From NCBI RefSeq assembly GCF_017948485.1, contig NZ_JAFFSX010000002.1, forward strand, positions 310,001 to 374,000: a DNA stretch of 64,000 nt, written 5' to 3'. Made by a program: the position numbers and the translations under genes. The notes under the pieces are model-generated. The model was not told the origin of the DNA. It searched no databases and saw nothing but the letters and a program-made list of their open reading frames with translations. This document shows, piece by piece, positions 50,588 to 61,981 of this stretch; position 1 is the first letter of the stretch, and each line of letters begins with the position of its first letter. The stretch comes from Streptomyces sp. GESEQ-35 (GTDB lineage: Bacteria > Actinomycetota > Actinomycetes > Streptomycetales > Streptomycetaceae).

Positions 50588-50785
50588 GTGAACTACGACG
50601 TAGTCAGCCTGGTGCTGGCCATCGCCGCCGCGGTGCGGTCTTTCGCACCCGACGTGTGGTTCTTAGTGAGGCGCCTGCTCGGCGCCGGAGTCCGGATCGG
50701 GGCCACCGCCCTGAGCGAGCAGCAGCCCCAGCCCCTTGCGCCACCCGCCACCACGGCTTCCTGGAACGAAGGAGGCCACCGATGA
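50588..50785 (+). CDS. Small membrane peptide coupled to sigma-like gene
   Basis: This 65-residue peptide begins at GTG after GAAGGA and reads NYDVVSLVLAIAAAVRSF, DVWFLVRRLLGAGVRIGATA, then a Pro/Gln-rich tail ending WNEGGHR. One or two short hydrophobic helices are predicted. Its stop overlaps the following ATG (ATGA), so it is translationally coupled to the sigma-like gene. It is not recognised; a membrane-tethered antisigma or signalling peptide is a reasonable guess. Confidence 0.55.
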   Translation: MNYDVVSLVLAIAAAVRSFAPDVWFLVRRLLGAGVRIGATALSEQQPQPLAPPATTASWNEGGHR

Positions 50786-51420
50786 CCGGCCGGCAGCCCG
50801 ACCCCGCAGCACCCACGACGCGCAGTCCCGGCTCCTGGATGCCACCCGAGTTCTGGGACTTCCAGGCCCGTTACGACCGGGCGTGCTTCGAATACAGCCG
50901 TATCCACCTCGGCGGCAACGCCGTGGCCGCCCGCCGGCTGGTCGACCGCACCTTCTTGTACCTGGCCACCATCTGGACACGCCTGGAGACCATGGAGAAC
51001 CCCGGCGCCTACGCCTGGGCGCTGTTCAAGCAGCGCGTCCACGGCGAACTCGCCGACCAGGGCCGCAGCCCGGCCACCACCGAGACCCTGGCGTTCGAGC
51101 GGGCCATCAGAGCCGCCAGCGCACCCCTGCTCGACGCCTTCCGCAGCGCCTTCCACGCCGAGCACGGCACGGAGATCGCCGAACTGGAGGAGGGCCTGGG
51201 CCTGTTCCGTCAGATGACCCGGCTGAGCGAGCGGCAGTTCGACGTGCTCGTGCTGCGCGATCTGCTCGAGTTCGACACCAGACACACGGCCCTGATCATG
51301 GGCATCCGCGAGGCCACCGTCCGGTCCACCCGCCGTACCGCGAAAAACCGGCTCGCGGTCGCGATGGGCTACCAGGTCGACGGCACCCCCGACGGCACCC
51401 CCGACGACGACAAGGAGTGA
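50782..51420 (+). CDS. Sigma-70-family-like (ECF-type) regulator
   Basis: This 212-residue protein has a region-2-like segment (RYDRACFEYSRIHLGGNAVAARRLVDRTFLYLATIW) and a clear region-4 HTH (LSERQFDVLVLRDLLEFDTRHTALIMG followed by EATVRSTRRTAKNRLAVAMG). It could direct RNA polymerase to a small regulon. GGAGG at 50771 supports ATG 50782. The C-terminus ends in a short DGTPDGTPDDDKE tail. It lies between the membrane peptide gene and a helical-repeat protein gene with 4-bp overlap and 7-bp gap. Confidence 0.75.
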   Translation: MTGRQPDPAAPTTRSPGSWMPPEFWDFQARYDRACFEYSRIHLGGNAVAARRLVDRTFLYLATIWTRLETMENPGAYAWALFKQRVHGELADQGRSPATTETLAFERAIRAASAPLLDAFRSAFHAEHGTEIAELEEGLGLFRQMTRLSERQFDVLVLRDLLEFDTRHTALIMGIREATVRSTRRTAKNRLAVAMGYQVDGTPDGTPDDDKE

Positions 51421-51427
51421 CCCACCC

Positions 51428-52150
51428 GTGAACCGCACCCCGCGCAGCATCGAGGAGGCCCTGCGCCGTTCCCGCGTCTTCCGGGGCGAGTACCTGTACG
51501 CCGATCTGGAGGCCGCCCGGCACCGCCTCGAACGCGACCTGCACGAGCTGCGCTGGGTGCGGTTCCTCCACCCCGCCGGATCACACGGCTGCCGAGCCCG
51601 ACCGCTCCCCGCCGCCCTGCACGAACAGGCCGCGCACGACCTGCGCGGCCTGTGCCGCGGCACCGTCCACCACGACGGTGCCGCTCGCCGCATCACCGCC
51701 TTCGACCGAGCCCGTGACCCCGACGGCGCCCTCACCTTCGCCTGTCTGCTCTACCTCGCCGACCAGGAGGAAGGCGCCCAGTTCTGGTGGCAGTACACCG
51801 CCGGCGCCGGCAGCGTCACCGCCGCCCTGTGTCTGTACCTGCTCCACCTGCGCCACGGCGACATGCGCGACGCCCAGCACTGGGCCGGCCAGATCCACCA
51901 CCTCAACAGCCTCGACTGGAACGGCTACACCCCCGTCCCGCACCACGCCGACACCGCCCCCGGCCGCCCCGCCGGCGGCCCGAGCGTCCACTACACCCTC
52001 CCCGCACCGCCCCCCGCCCTCTCCGAACGCGCGGTGAGGGACGCGGTCGACGAACTCGAAGCCCCCCACGACGGCCGCCTCGGCCCCGTCCCCCAGCCCA
52101 TTCCCGCCCTCGCCGAAAACTGGGAGGACCTGGTCACCGTGGCGTCGTAA
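51428..52150 (+). CDS. Helical hypothetical protein of the sigma cassette
   Basis: This 240-residue protein is not assigned. It is rich in helix: RSIEEALRRSRVFRGEYLYADLEAARHRL at the start, and ALTFACLLYLADQEEGAQFW followed by TAALCLYLLHLRHGDMRDAQHWA in the middle, which reads like TPR-type helical pairs. A Pro-rich linker and an acidic C-terminus follow. No signal or membrane segment is clear. Its position right after a sigma-like gene suggests a regulator of that factor (inference). Similar blocks occur downstream of sigma factors in other Streptomyces, from memory. Confidence 0.65.
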   Translation: MNRTPRSIEEALRRSRVFRGEYLYADLEAARHRLERDLHELRWVRFLHPAGSHGCRARPLPAALHEQAAHDLRGLCRGTVHHDGAARRITAFDRARDPDGALTFACLLYLADQEEGAQFWWQYTAGAGSVTAALCLYLLHLRHGDMRDAQHWAGQIHHLNSLDWNGYTPVPHHADTAPGRPAGGPSVHYTLPAPPPALSERAVRDAVDELEAPHDGRLGPVPQPIPALAENWEDLVTVAS

Positions 52151-52187
52151 GGTTGCCGGGCACCGGAGTGGCAGGGGGGAGACCGGT

Positions 52188-53459
52188 TTGACCTACGACG
52201 CGCCGCGGACGGACGAACCCGGCAGCCGCAAGCCCGACTTGGCATCAAAAGACAGCCGTCCGCTGTGGCGACGCCGCGACTTCGGGATCTTCTGGGCCGC
52301 GCAGACCCTCTCCGTACTGGGCGACTCCTTCGCCCTGATCGCACTGCCCCTGCTGGTCCTCCAGGCGACCGGTTCGCTGGCCCGGATGGGGCTGCTGACA
52401 GCGGTGGGTGGCGCGGCCATGGTCGTGGCGGCGGTGTTCGCGGGGGCCGTGGTGGACCGGGTCGACCGGCGCAAGCTGCTGATCGGCTGCGATCTCGTAC
52501 GGATGGTGCTGTACGGGGTGATCCCGGTGGTGTGGCTCTTCGGACCGAAGATCTGGCTGCTGTACGTGGTGCTGCCGCTGTGCGAGGCGGTCGGCATGCT
52601 GTTCGCCGTCGGCTACGTCACCGTCGTCCGCAGCCTGGTCGACACCGAGCAACTCACCGAGGCCAACGGCCGGTTGAACGCGACCGCCGCCGCGGCCGGG
52701 GTGCTCGGGCCGCTGTGCGCGGGGCTCGTGGCCGCCTGGTCCGGCCCGGCCACCGCCGTCGGCGTCGACGCGGCCAGCTTCGGGGTGTCGGCCGCCTGTC
52801 TGGCAGTCGTACGGTTCCGGGGGCGCCCCGGCGACGACGGGCCGAGGCAGCCCACCGGGCTGTGGCGGGACCTGCGAGCCGGGGTCGCCTTCCTGTACGG
52901 ACATCCGGTGCTCCGCTCGCTGACCGTCCTGCTGTTCCTCTTCAGCTTCCTCACCCTCGGCCTGAACGACCTGGTCATCTACCACCTCAAGCACGACCTC
53001 GGCCATGACGACGGCACGGTGGGCACCGTGATGGCCGCCGGCGCGCTCGGCACGATCGCCGGCTCCCTGCTCGTGGCCCGGGTCCGCCGTCGGCTCGGCT
53101 TCGGCCTGACCTGGACCGGTGCGGTCGCGGTCTGCGGACTCGCCTTCGCCGGGCTCGGCCGGGCGAACGAGGTACCCGTCGTGGCCGTCCTCGCCGCGGC
53201 CTTCCTGGCGTGCGTCGCCGTCGCGGGCACCTGCTCGATGTCACTGCGCCAGGAAGTGACCCCGGAGCCTCTTCTCGGCCGGGTCACCTCGGCCTTCTGG
53301 ACCCTCCACTACTCGGCGGCCCCGATCGGCGCGGCCGTCCTCACCTGGGCGGCGGAGCGCGAGGGCACGGGGCCCGTCGCGCTGATCGGGGGCGGCTGCT
53401 GTGTACTCATCGCGGTCGCCGCGCTGTTCACGCCGGTACGACGGTCGGGCGCCGGCTGA
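52188..53459 (+). CDS. MFS transporter
   Basis: This 423-residue major facilitator has about 12 helices. It opens with a charged tail and then WRRRDFGIFWAAQTLSVLGDSFALIALPLL; the loop AVVDRVDRRKLLIGCDLVRM is the MFS_3 signature. The start is TTG at 52188 after a GGGGGGAGA ribosome site. It is 37 bp downstream of the helical protein gene and may be part of the same unit. It ends 2 bp from the convergent DHA2 gene. Export of a drug or metabolite is the likely role. Confidence 0.88.
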   Translation: MTYDAPRTDEPGSRKPDLASKDSRPLWRRRDFGIFWAAQTLSVLGDSFALIALPLLVLQATGSLARMGLLTAVGGAAMVVAAVFAGAVVDRVDRRKLLIGCDLVRMVLYGVIPVVWLFGPKIWLLYVVLPLCEAVGMLFAVGYVTVVRSLVDTEQLTEANGRLNATAAAAGVLGPLCAGLVAAWSGPATAVGVDAASFGVSAACLAVVRFRGRPGDDGPRQPTGLWRDLRAGVAFLYGHPVLRSLTVLLFLFSFLTLGLNDLVIYHLKHDLGHDDGTVGTVMAAGALGTIAGSLLVARVRRRLGFGLTWTGAVAVCGLAFAGLGRANEVPVVAVLAAAFLACVAVAGTCSMSLRQEVTPEPLLGRVTSAFWTLHYSAAPIGAAVLTWAAEREGTGPVALIGGGCCVLIAVAALFTPVRRSGAG

Positions 53460-53461
53460 CC

Positions 53462-54877
53462 TCAGGGCCGCTGCGGCCCTCGGCCCGGCAGCAACCACGC
53501 CGGCAGCAGCGCGAGCCCCAGCAGGGTCGCCGCCACCGCGAACGTGATGCGGAAGCCCGACGGGTCCGTGCCCGCGGCACCCAGGACCACCGACATGAGT
53601 GCCGTTCCCACCGATGCCCACACCTGCGCGTTGATGCTCAGCGCCGTGCTCGCCGCGGCCATACGGTCCTTCGGCAGGTCGCGGGTGGCGGTCGTCATCG
53701 TCGGCATCAGGACCATGCCCGCGCCGACGCCCATCACCACCGACGCGCCCACGACCCGCCAGGCCGCCGCGCCGTCGACGCCCGTCTGAAGCGCCGTCAG
53801 CGCCATGCCGAGCGCCCCCACCACGGTCCCGGCCGGGACCAGGCGGCGCGGCGACACCTTGTCGATACGGCGGGCGGCGATCTGCATCGTCACGCCGACG
53901 GCGAGACCGACCGGTGCGCCGAGGAGACCGGCCGCCGTCGCGCTGGTTCCCCGCACCTCCTGCCAGTACATCGGCGCAAGCAGCATCGACCCGAAGTAGC
54001 CGCACGTGAACAGCGCGAGCGTGCCGATGCCGACGGCGAAGGTACGGTCGCGCAGCAGCCGTAGGTCCAGCAGCGGGTCGTGGGTCGTCAGCGCCCGCCG
54101 CACGAAGGCGGCGACGAGGACCGCGCCGGCGAGCGTGGGCAGGAGGACGCCCGGCGCCGCGAAGTCGCCGCGCTCCCCGCCCCGCGCCAGCCCGAACAGC
54201 AGCAGCGCCAGTCCCGGCGAGAGCATCAGCAGTCCCGGCACGTCCAGCCGCGGCGCCGGTGCGGACCCATGGGGCGCGTCCGGTCGCAGCAGCTTCGCCG
54301 CGAGGGCCAGCGCGGCCGCTCCCACCGGCAGGTTGACGAGGAAGATCCACTGCCAGGACGCGATGTCGATCAGCCGGCCGCCGAGCACCGGACCGGCGAC
54401 CGGCCCGACCATGATGGGCAGCCCGAGCAACGCCATGGCGCGCCCCATCCGTTCGCGTTCGGCGACGCGCATCACCATCGCCATGCCGACCGGCATGATC
54501 AGCCCGCCGCCGAGCCCCTGCACGGCCCGGAAGGCGATCAGACTGCCCGCGTCCCAGGCGCATGCGGCGAGCAGCGAGCCGAGCGTGAACAGCGACAGTG
54601 CCGTGAGGTAGGTGCGCTTGACGCCGATCCGGTCCATCGCCCAGGCCGCGGTCGGGATGACGGCGGCGAGCGCGAGCGTGTACGCGGTGGCGGTCCACTG
54701 GATCGTCTCCAGCGGGGCGTGGAACGCCTCGGAGAGTCTGCGCAGTGCCACGTTCACGATGGTCATGTCGAGCACCGTCATCACCGAGCCGGTGATCACG
54801 ACGACGACCGTGCGGTGGAGGGCGGCGGAGGGGGTGGCGGGCTCCGCCGGAGCCCGCGCCGACTCGGTGGAGGTCAT
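53462..54877 (-). CDS. MFS multidrug exporter, DHA2 family
   Basis: This 471-residue drug:H+ antiporter has 14 predicted helices. ITGSVMTVLDMTIVNVALRRL contains the DHA2 motif D1 (LDxTIVNVALP-like), and GPVAGPVLGGRLIDIASWQWIFLVNLPVG is the motif C region followed by WRWIFxINxP. Frame stays open upstream of 54877, but ATG there gives a normal N-terminus. It follows the FMN reductase by 5 bp on the same strand, and the TetR operators upstream of that gene should control both. A toxic quinone or nitro compound is a plausible substrate. Confidence 0.9.
   Translation of the reverse strand: MTSTESARAPAEPATPSAALHRTVVVVITGSVMTVLDMTIVNVALRRLSEAFHAPLETIQWTATAYTLALAAVIPTAAWAMDRIGVKRTYLTALSLFTLGSLLAACAWDAGSLIAFRAVQGLGGGLIMPVGMAMVMRVAERERMGRAMALLGLPIMVGPVAGPVLGGRLIDIASWQWIFLVNLPVGAAALALAAKLLRPDAPHGSAPAPRLDVPGLLMLSPGLALLLFGLARGGERGDFAAPGVLLPTLAGAVLVAAFVRRALTTHDPLLDLRLLRDRTFAVGIGTLALFTCGYFGSMLLAPMYWQEVRGTSATAAGLLGAPVGLAVGVTMQIAARRIDKVSPRRLVPAGTVVGALGMALTALQTGVDGAAAWRVVGASVVMGVGAGMVLMPTMTTATRDLPKDRMAAASTALSINAQVWASVGTALMSVVLGAAGTDPSGFRITFAVAATLLGLALLPAWLLPGRGPQRP
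53464..53480. terminator. Hairpin between convergent MFS genes
   Basis: AGGGCCG-CTG-CGGCCCT forms a 7-bp stem and 3-base loop inside the last codons of the DHA2 gene and just past the stop of the plus-strand MFS gene. Confidence 0.5.
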
Positions 54878-54882
54878 CTGCT

Positions 54883-55518
54883 TCAGCCCTCGTACGGCCG
54901 TGTCGTGCGCGCCTCCCGCAACACCCGTCCCCACCAGTTCAGTTGACCGAGCATGCCCTTGGCCGCACCCTCGCAGACGGCCGCGTCGCGCGGGGTGCCG
55001 TCCTCCTCCAGGCCCGACCACGGCCAGTGCAGGCTGACCGAGTCGCGCACGGTCACCGCGTGCAACTCGGCGAAGACCAGCCGGAGTTGCTCGACCGCGC
55101 GCAGGCCGCCGCCCAGTCCGCCGTAGGAGACGAAGCCGACCGGCTTGGCCCGCCACTGTACGTAGTGCCAGTCGATGAAGTTCTTCAGCGCGGCAGGAAA
55201 GCTGTGGTTGTACTCGGCGGTGACGATCACGAAGGCGTCGGCGGCGGCGATGCGCGGCGTGACGTCCTCCAGCGCGGCGACGGCCTCCGGGCTCGGGGAG
55301 CCGCCCCAGTCGGGCATGACCAGCGGCAGCGGCACGTCCGCGAGGTCGATGACGTCCAGTTCGACCCCGTCGTAACCCTCCGCGGCCCCTCGGAACCAGT
55401 CGGTGACGGCGGGTCCCCGGCGGCCCTCGCGGACGCTGCCGACGATGACGGCGAGGCGCAGCGGTGTTTCCGTGCCGCCCCCGGGGGCGGCGGTGGGCGT
55501 GGTCTCAGTGGCAGGCAT
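54883..55518 (-). CDS. NADPH-dependent FMN reductase
   Basis: This 211-residue flavodoxin-fold protein reduces FMN, quinones or azo/nitro compounds with NAD(P)H. LRLAVIVGSVREGRRGPAVTDWF is the phosphate-binding start, VIVTAEYNHSFPAALKNFIDW the flavin-binding block and KPVGFVSYGGLGGGLRAVEQLR the third. It is first in an operon with a DHA2 pump and divergent from a TetR gene, with paired TetR-type operators between the starts. This is a typical inducible detoxification unit. Confidence 0.9.
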   Translation of the reverse strand: MPATETTPTAAPGGGTETPLRLAVIVGSVREGRRGPAVTDWFRGAAEGYDGVELDVIDLADVPLPLVMPDWGGSPSPEAVAALEDVTPRIAAADAFVIVTAEYNHSFPAALKNFIDWHYVQWRAKPVGFVSYGGLGGGLRAVEQLRLVFAELHAVTVRDSVSLHWPWSGLEEDGTPRDAAVCEGAAKGMLGQLNWWGRVLREARTTRPYEG

Positions 55519-55576
55519 GGAAGTATCCCCTCGTCAGTGGGCCGGCCGCCCGATACGGCCGCCCGCACCAGCAAGG

Positions 55577-55613
55577 TACAACGATCGTTGTAGGAATTAC
55601 AATGAGCGTTGTA
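55577..55613. promoter_or_regulatory. Paired TetR operators in divergent promoter
   Basis: TACAACGATCGTTGTA (55577-55592) is a perfect 16-base palindrome. TACAATGAGCGTTGTA (55598-55613) is a near-perfect copy 21 bp away, two helical turns. They lie between the reductase and TetR starts. Confidence 0.75.
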
Positions 55614-55638
55614 CTTCAGGGGTCGCGAGGAGGCGAAT

Positions 55639-56325
55639 GTGGGCAAGGGCAACGAGGCTCGGGTGGAGCAGGCGCGGCGTGAGGTTCCGCCGCGCAGGCT
55701 GGAGAAGCAGATGGCCATCGCGAGCGCGTCCTGCAAGGTCTTCGGCCGCGAGGGCTACGCGCGCGCCTCGGTCGACGTGCTCGCCGCCGAGGCGGGCGTC
55801 TCGACCCGCACGCTCTACAACCACTTCCCGGGCGGCAAGGCCGAGCTCTTCCGTACGGTCGTGACCTGGACGTCGACCGCTGTGCGGGACGCCCAACTCG
55901 CCCGGCTCCACACCCTGTTGGACCTTGAACGGCCGCCCCGCCCGGAGGACCTGGAGCGCGACCTGGTGGCCCTCGCGCGCGCCTTCGTCGCCCTCATGAC
56001 CGACTTCTCCGACCACTTCGCGCTCGTCCGGCACATCCACGCCGAAGCCGACCATGTGCCGCCCGAGGTCCTCCAGGCGTGGCAGGAGGCGGGTCCGAGC
56101 CCGGTCCAGCAGGAGATGGCCGACGCGATGACGGGCCTGGAGGAGGCCGGGCTGCTCGACCTGCACGGCGACGCGCCCATGGCGGGCATCCACTTCCTGG
56201 CCCTGATCTCGCACTCCGTCGTCCAGCAGTCCCACTACGGCGTGCGGCCCCTCCCCAAGGGTGAGATCGACCGCATGGTCACGGGAGGTGTGTCGGCGTT
56301 CCTGAGGGCGTACAGGGCCGGCTGA
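55639..56325 (+). CDS. TetR family regulator of reductase/pump unit
   Basis: This 228-residue repressor has a TetR HTH (SCKVFGREGYARASVDVLAAEAGVSTRTLYNHFPGGKAEL) and a helical effector domain with HIHAEADHVPPEVLQAW. The GTG at 55639 follows CGAGGAGG and is preferred to a GTG-free upstream extension that would start inside the operator. It is divergent from the FMN reductase and DHA2 pump, and should repress all three through the two palindromes. The C-terminus nearly touches the ABC-2 permease gene (3 bp, convergent). Confidence 0.9.
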   Translation: MGKGNEARVEQARREVPPRRLEKQMAIASASCKVFGREGYARASVDVLAAEAGVSTRTLYNHFPGGKAELFRTVVTWTSTAVRDAQLARLHTLLDLERPPRPEDLERDLVALARAFVALMTDFSDHFALVRHIHAEADHVPPEVLQAWQEAGPSPVQQEMADAMTGLEEAGLLDLHGDAPMAGIHFLALISHSVVQQSHYGVRPLPKGEIDRMVTGGVSAFLRAYRAG

Positions 56326-56328
56326 CCG

Positions 56329-57144
56329 TCATCCGTTCACTCCCGTGTAGTGCCGCAGCGCCCACCGCCACAGCAGCCGCGCCCCCGCATACGCCAGCAC
56401 GCCCAGCAGCGGGGAGGCCGCCGCCAGCCAGAACGGGGCACCGGTGTCGTGGCCGTGGCCGGTGAGGACCGCGGCCGGGACGTAGGCGACGAACGCGAGC
56501 GGAAGGCCGTACGTCAGGAAGCCGCCCACCGCCTTCGGCAGGACGTTCAGGGGGTAGCTGCCGAAGGTGCCGAGGAGCTCCTCCAGCCAGCGGCCCCAGT
56601 AGTCGGCGGCGGGGAAGCGGAGCGAGGCGCAGGCCACCACGGTGAACAGGGCCGCCTCCAGGAGCATGCCGCCGAGCACGGCGGCGATCAGGTACGAGAT
56701 CCGGCCCGTCGTCCAGTCCAGCCGGCTGCGGCTGAGCGCGCCCACCATCAGGCCCGCCGCGATGGTCAGATCGCCGATCGCGTTGGTGGGGAAGTAGGCG
56801 AGCTGGACCTGGCGGTGCACCGGCATGGGGCGGACCAGATAGACGTCGAGCATTCCTTCCTGGATCTGCCGGCCGATGAACGGCAACCGCCCCAGCAGCA
56901 GTACGAACAACCCGTGGGCGAGCATCCGGATGGCAGGGATCAGCAGGACGTCCGAGCTGTCCCAGCCGCCCATCCCGGTGAACCGCGCCAGCAGCACCGT
57001 CGCGAACACGATCACCGACACCTGCCAGATCGCGCCGACAGCGATGTTCAGCAGGAACTCGGTGCGGTACTCCATCGCGGCACGGATGTTGAGCAAGGTG
57101 ATGCGCCACGTGATGCGCAGAGACTTCACGGCCTTCAGCGACAT
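56329..57144 (-). CDS. ABC-2 type exporter permease, second subunit
   Basis: This 271-residue membrane protein belongs to the ABC-2 permease group with the DUF990-like pattern: LRITWRITLLNIRAAMEYRTEFLLNIAVGAI at the start, about six helices, and MLDVYLVRPMPVHRQVQLAYFP in the loop after helix 2. It ends the operon ATPase, permease 1, permease 2, with 1-bp spacing to its partner. The two permeases are likely to form a heterodimer. The exported compound is unknown. Confidence 0.85.
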   Translation of the reverse strand: MSLKAVKSLRITWRITLLNIRAAMEYRTEFLLNIAVGAIWQVSVIVFATVLLARFTGMGGWDSSDVLLIPAIRMLAHGLFVLLLGRLPFIGRQIQEGMLDVYLVRPMPVHRQVQLAYFPTNAIGDLTIAAGLMVGALSRSRLDWTTGRISYLIAAVLGGMLLEAALFTVVACASLRFPAADYWGRWLEELLGTFGSYPLNVLPKAVGGFLTYGLPLAFVAYVPAAVLTGHGHDTGAPFWLAAASPLLGVLAYAGARLLWRWALRHYTGVNG

Positions 57145-57145
57145 C

Positions 57146-57949
57146 TCAGCCTCCCTGCGCGATGACGCGCTGTGCGGCCCGCCGCCACACCCACCGGGTG
57201 AACAGCGCCAGCACGACGACCCAGGCGGCCTGAACGGCCAACTGGGCTCCCGCGTCGGACAGTTCGATCCGGCCTACATAGATCGACAGCGGCACGCTCA
57301 GCGTCGCCTGGAAGGGGAGGAAGCCGCTCAGCCTGATGAACCAGTCCGGGAAGAACCACAGCGGCGCGTACACCCCGGACAACAGGTTCTGCGCGAAGAT
57401 CAGGATCAGCATCGCGGAGTTGTTGCGGATGGTGAAGAAGCACATCTGGTCGAGGACCAGCATCACGTAGTACAGGACCCACTGGCCGAGCAGCATGCTC
57501 ACCAGGAACACCCCTGCCACGGCCGCCCACACGGGGGGTTCCACGACTCCCGCGGCCAGACAGACCACGTACCCGCCCAGTGCCCACGCCAGCCCGTACA
57601 ACTGCTCGCCGAGCGCGCGCAGGGCGTAGTAGCGCTGGGGCGGCAGCGGGCGCAGGTACCAGTAGACGATCGTGCCGAAGTGCATGTGCTGAAGCACGGT
57701 GTCCCGGCCCGCGTACTGGTCCAACTCCCGCAGCCGGGAGGCGAGTACGGCCATCACCGCATACGTGACCGCCTGGTCGCGGGTCAGTCCGGCGGTGGTG
57801 CCGGTGTGCGCGTACAGGCCGCGCCACAGCGACGCCACCAGGACCACCTGGACGGTCAGCCGGAGCAGCACGGCGGTCATCCGGGGCGGCGTGTGCAACT
57901 CTCCGAGCGGGGTGACGCGGGCGGCGCGCCAGCCGTGCAGGACCGCCAT
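57146..57949 (-). CDS. ABC-2 type exporter permease, first subunit
   Basis: This 267-residue permease has six helices and the loop TVLQHMHFGTIVYWYLRPLPPQRYYALRALG, which parallels the PMPVHRQ loop of its partner. MCFFTIRNNSAMLILIFAQNLLSGVYAPLWFFP is the hydrophobic central part. ATG 57949 is chosen because the ATPase stop is 2 bp upstream and its end provides GGAGCC; an ATG 10 codons earlier lies inside the ATPase gene. Confidence 0.85.
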   Translation of the reverse strand: MAVLHGWRAARVTPLGELHTPPRMTAVLLRLTVQVVLVASLWRGLYAHTGTTAGLTRDQAVTYAVMAVLASRLRELDQYAGRDTVLQHMHFGTIVYWYLRPLPPQRYYALRALGEQLYGLAWALGGYVVCLAAGVVEPPVWAAVAGVFLVSMLLGQWVLYYVMLVLDQMCFFTIRNNSAMLILIFAQNLLSGVYAPLWFFPDWFIRLSGFLPFQATLSVPLSIYVGRIELSDAGAQLAVQAAWVVVLALFTRWVWRRAAQRVIAQGG

Positions 57950-57950
57950 C

Positions 57951-58958
57951 TCAGGCTCCTTCCGCCGCGGGCTCGGCATGCACGTACGCGGCCCGCATCA
58001 CGTCCTCCAGGTCGGCCTCGTCGAGGGCGAGGTCCGTCACCTCGTACCGCTCGATGACGTGCTTCAGCGCCTGGTGCACGGTCGGCGCGTCGGGACCGTC
58101 GGGGCCGAAGACCGCCTGTGGGCCGTCGTGCCGGAGCAGCGCGATGCCCGGCAGGGAGCCGACCTCGGTGTGCGGGTCGGTGAGCGTCACCCGTACCTGC
58201 CAGGTCGAGCCGTACTTGCGGCGGATCTCGTCGAGGGTGCCGTCCAGGACGAGCCGCCCGTGGTTGATCAGGACGACCCGCTCGGCGAGCCGCTCGACCT
58301 CCGTCATGTCGTGGGTGGTGAGCAGGACGGTGCGGCCGCGCTGCTCGACCTGGTGCCGCAGGAACTCCCGCACCTGCTCCTTCACCACGACGTCCATGCC
58401 GATGGTCGGCTCGTCGAGGAAGACCACCGGCGGGTCGTGCAGCAGAGCGGCGGCCAGGTCCGAGCGGACGCGCTGGCCGAGGGAGAGGTGGCGGACCCGG
58501 GTGTCCCAGAAGGAGGAGAGGGCCAGAAGGTCGTCGAACTCCTTCAGCCTCGCCGCGTGTTCGGCCTTCGGTACCTCGTAGATGTCGCGCAGGATCGCGA
58601 ACGACTCGCGCACCGGGAGGTCCCACCACAGCTGGGTGCGCTGCCCGAACACCGTGCCGATGTTCCGGGCGTTGCGCTCGCGCTCCTCGTAGGGCACCAC
58701 GCCCGCGACCCGGCACTCGCCGGACGTGGGGGTGAGGATGCCGGTGAGTATCTTGATGGTGGTGGACTTGCCGGCGCCGTTCGGGCCGAGCAGGGCGAGG
58801 AGTTCGCCGGGGGCCACGTCGAAGGTGACGTCCTGGACGGCGTGCTTGGCGACCCGCTCCGGGTTGACCAGGGACCGCAGTGCCCCGGCGAAGCCCGGTC
58901 TGCGGACGGTGGTGTGGAACGTACGGGACAGACCGCGGACCTCGATGCTTCGGTTCAC
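57951..58958 (-). CDS. ABC-2 type exporter ATPase
   Basis: This 335-residue ATP-binding subunit energises the exporter. Walker A is GPNGAGKSTT, the signature is LSLGQRVRSDLAAALLH, Walker B is VVFLDEPTIGMD and the switch His is in LLTTHDM. The N-terminal segment RSIEVRGLSRTFHTTVRRPG with the long insert before the first strand is typical of the DUF990-linked exporters. GTG 58958 follows AAGGGAATTC. A hairpin upstream separates it from the beta-galactosidase. Confidence 0.93.
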   Translation of the reverse strand: MNRSIEVRGLSRTFHTTVRRPGFAGALRSLVNPERVAKHAVQDVTFDVAPGELLALLGPNGAGKSTTIKILTGILTPTSGECRVAGVVPYEERERNARNIGTVFGQRTQLWWDLPVRESFAILRDIYEVPKAEHAARLKEFDDLLALSSFWDTRVRHLSLGQRVRSDLAAALLHDPPVVFLDEPTIGMDVVVKEQVREFLRHQVEQRGRTVLLTTHDMTEVERLAERVVLINHGRLVLDGTLDEIRRKYGSTWQVRVTLTDPHTEVGSLPGIALLRHDGPQAVFGPDGPDAPTVHQALKHVIERYEVTDLALDEADLEDVMRAAYVHAEPAAEGA

Positions 58959-58990
58959 GTCGTGAATTCCCTTGCCTCGAACACAAGTTG

Positions 58991-59021
58991 CGGCCGGTCG
59001 GCTTGGAGGGCCGACCGGCCG
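58991..59021 (-). terminator. Terminator after GH2 beta-galactosidase
   Basis: CGGCCGGTCGG (58991-59001) and CCGACCGGCCG (59011-59021) form a perfect 11-bp stem with a 9-base loop, 69 bp past the GH2 stop. It is followed on the minus strand by CAACTTGTGTT, a weak T-rich tail. Confidence 0.65.
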
Positions 59022-59089
59022 CTGGCGCATCACGACTGTTGCAAAATGTCGATCAATCGGTCAATGGATTAATGGGCCGTCCAGTTGGA

Positions 59090-61981
<2,892 letters not shown>

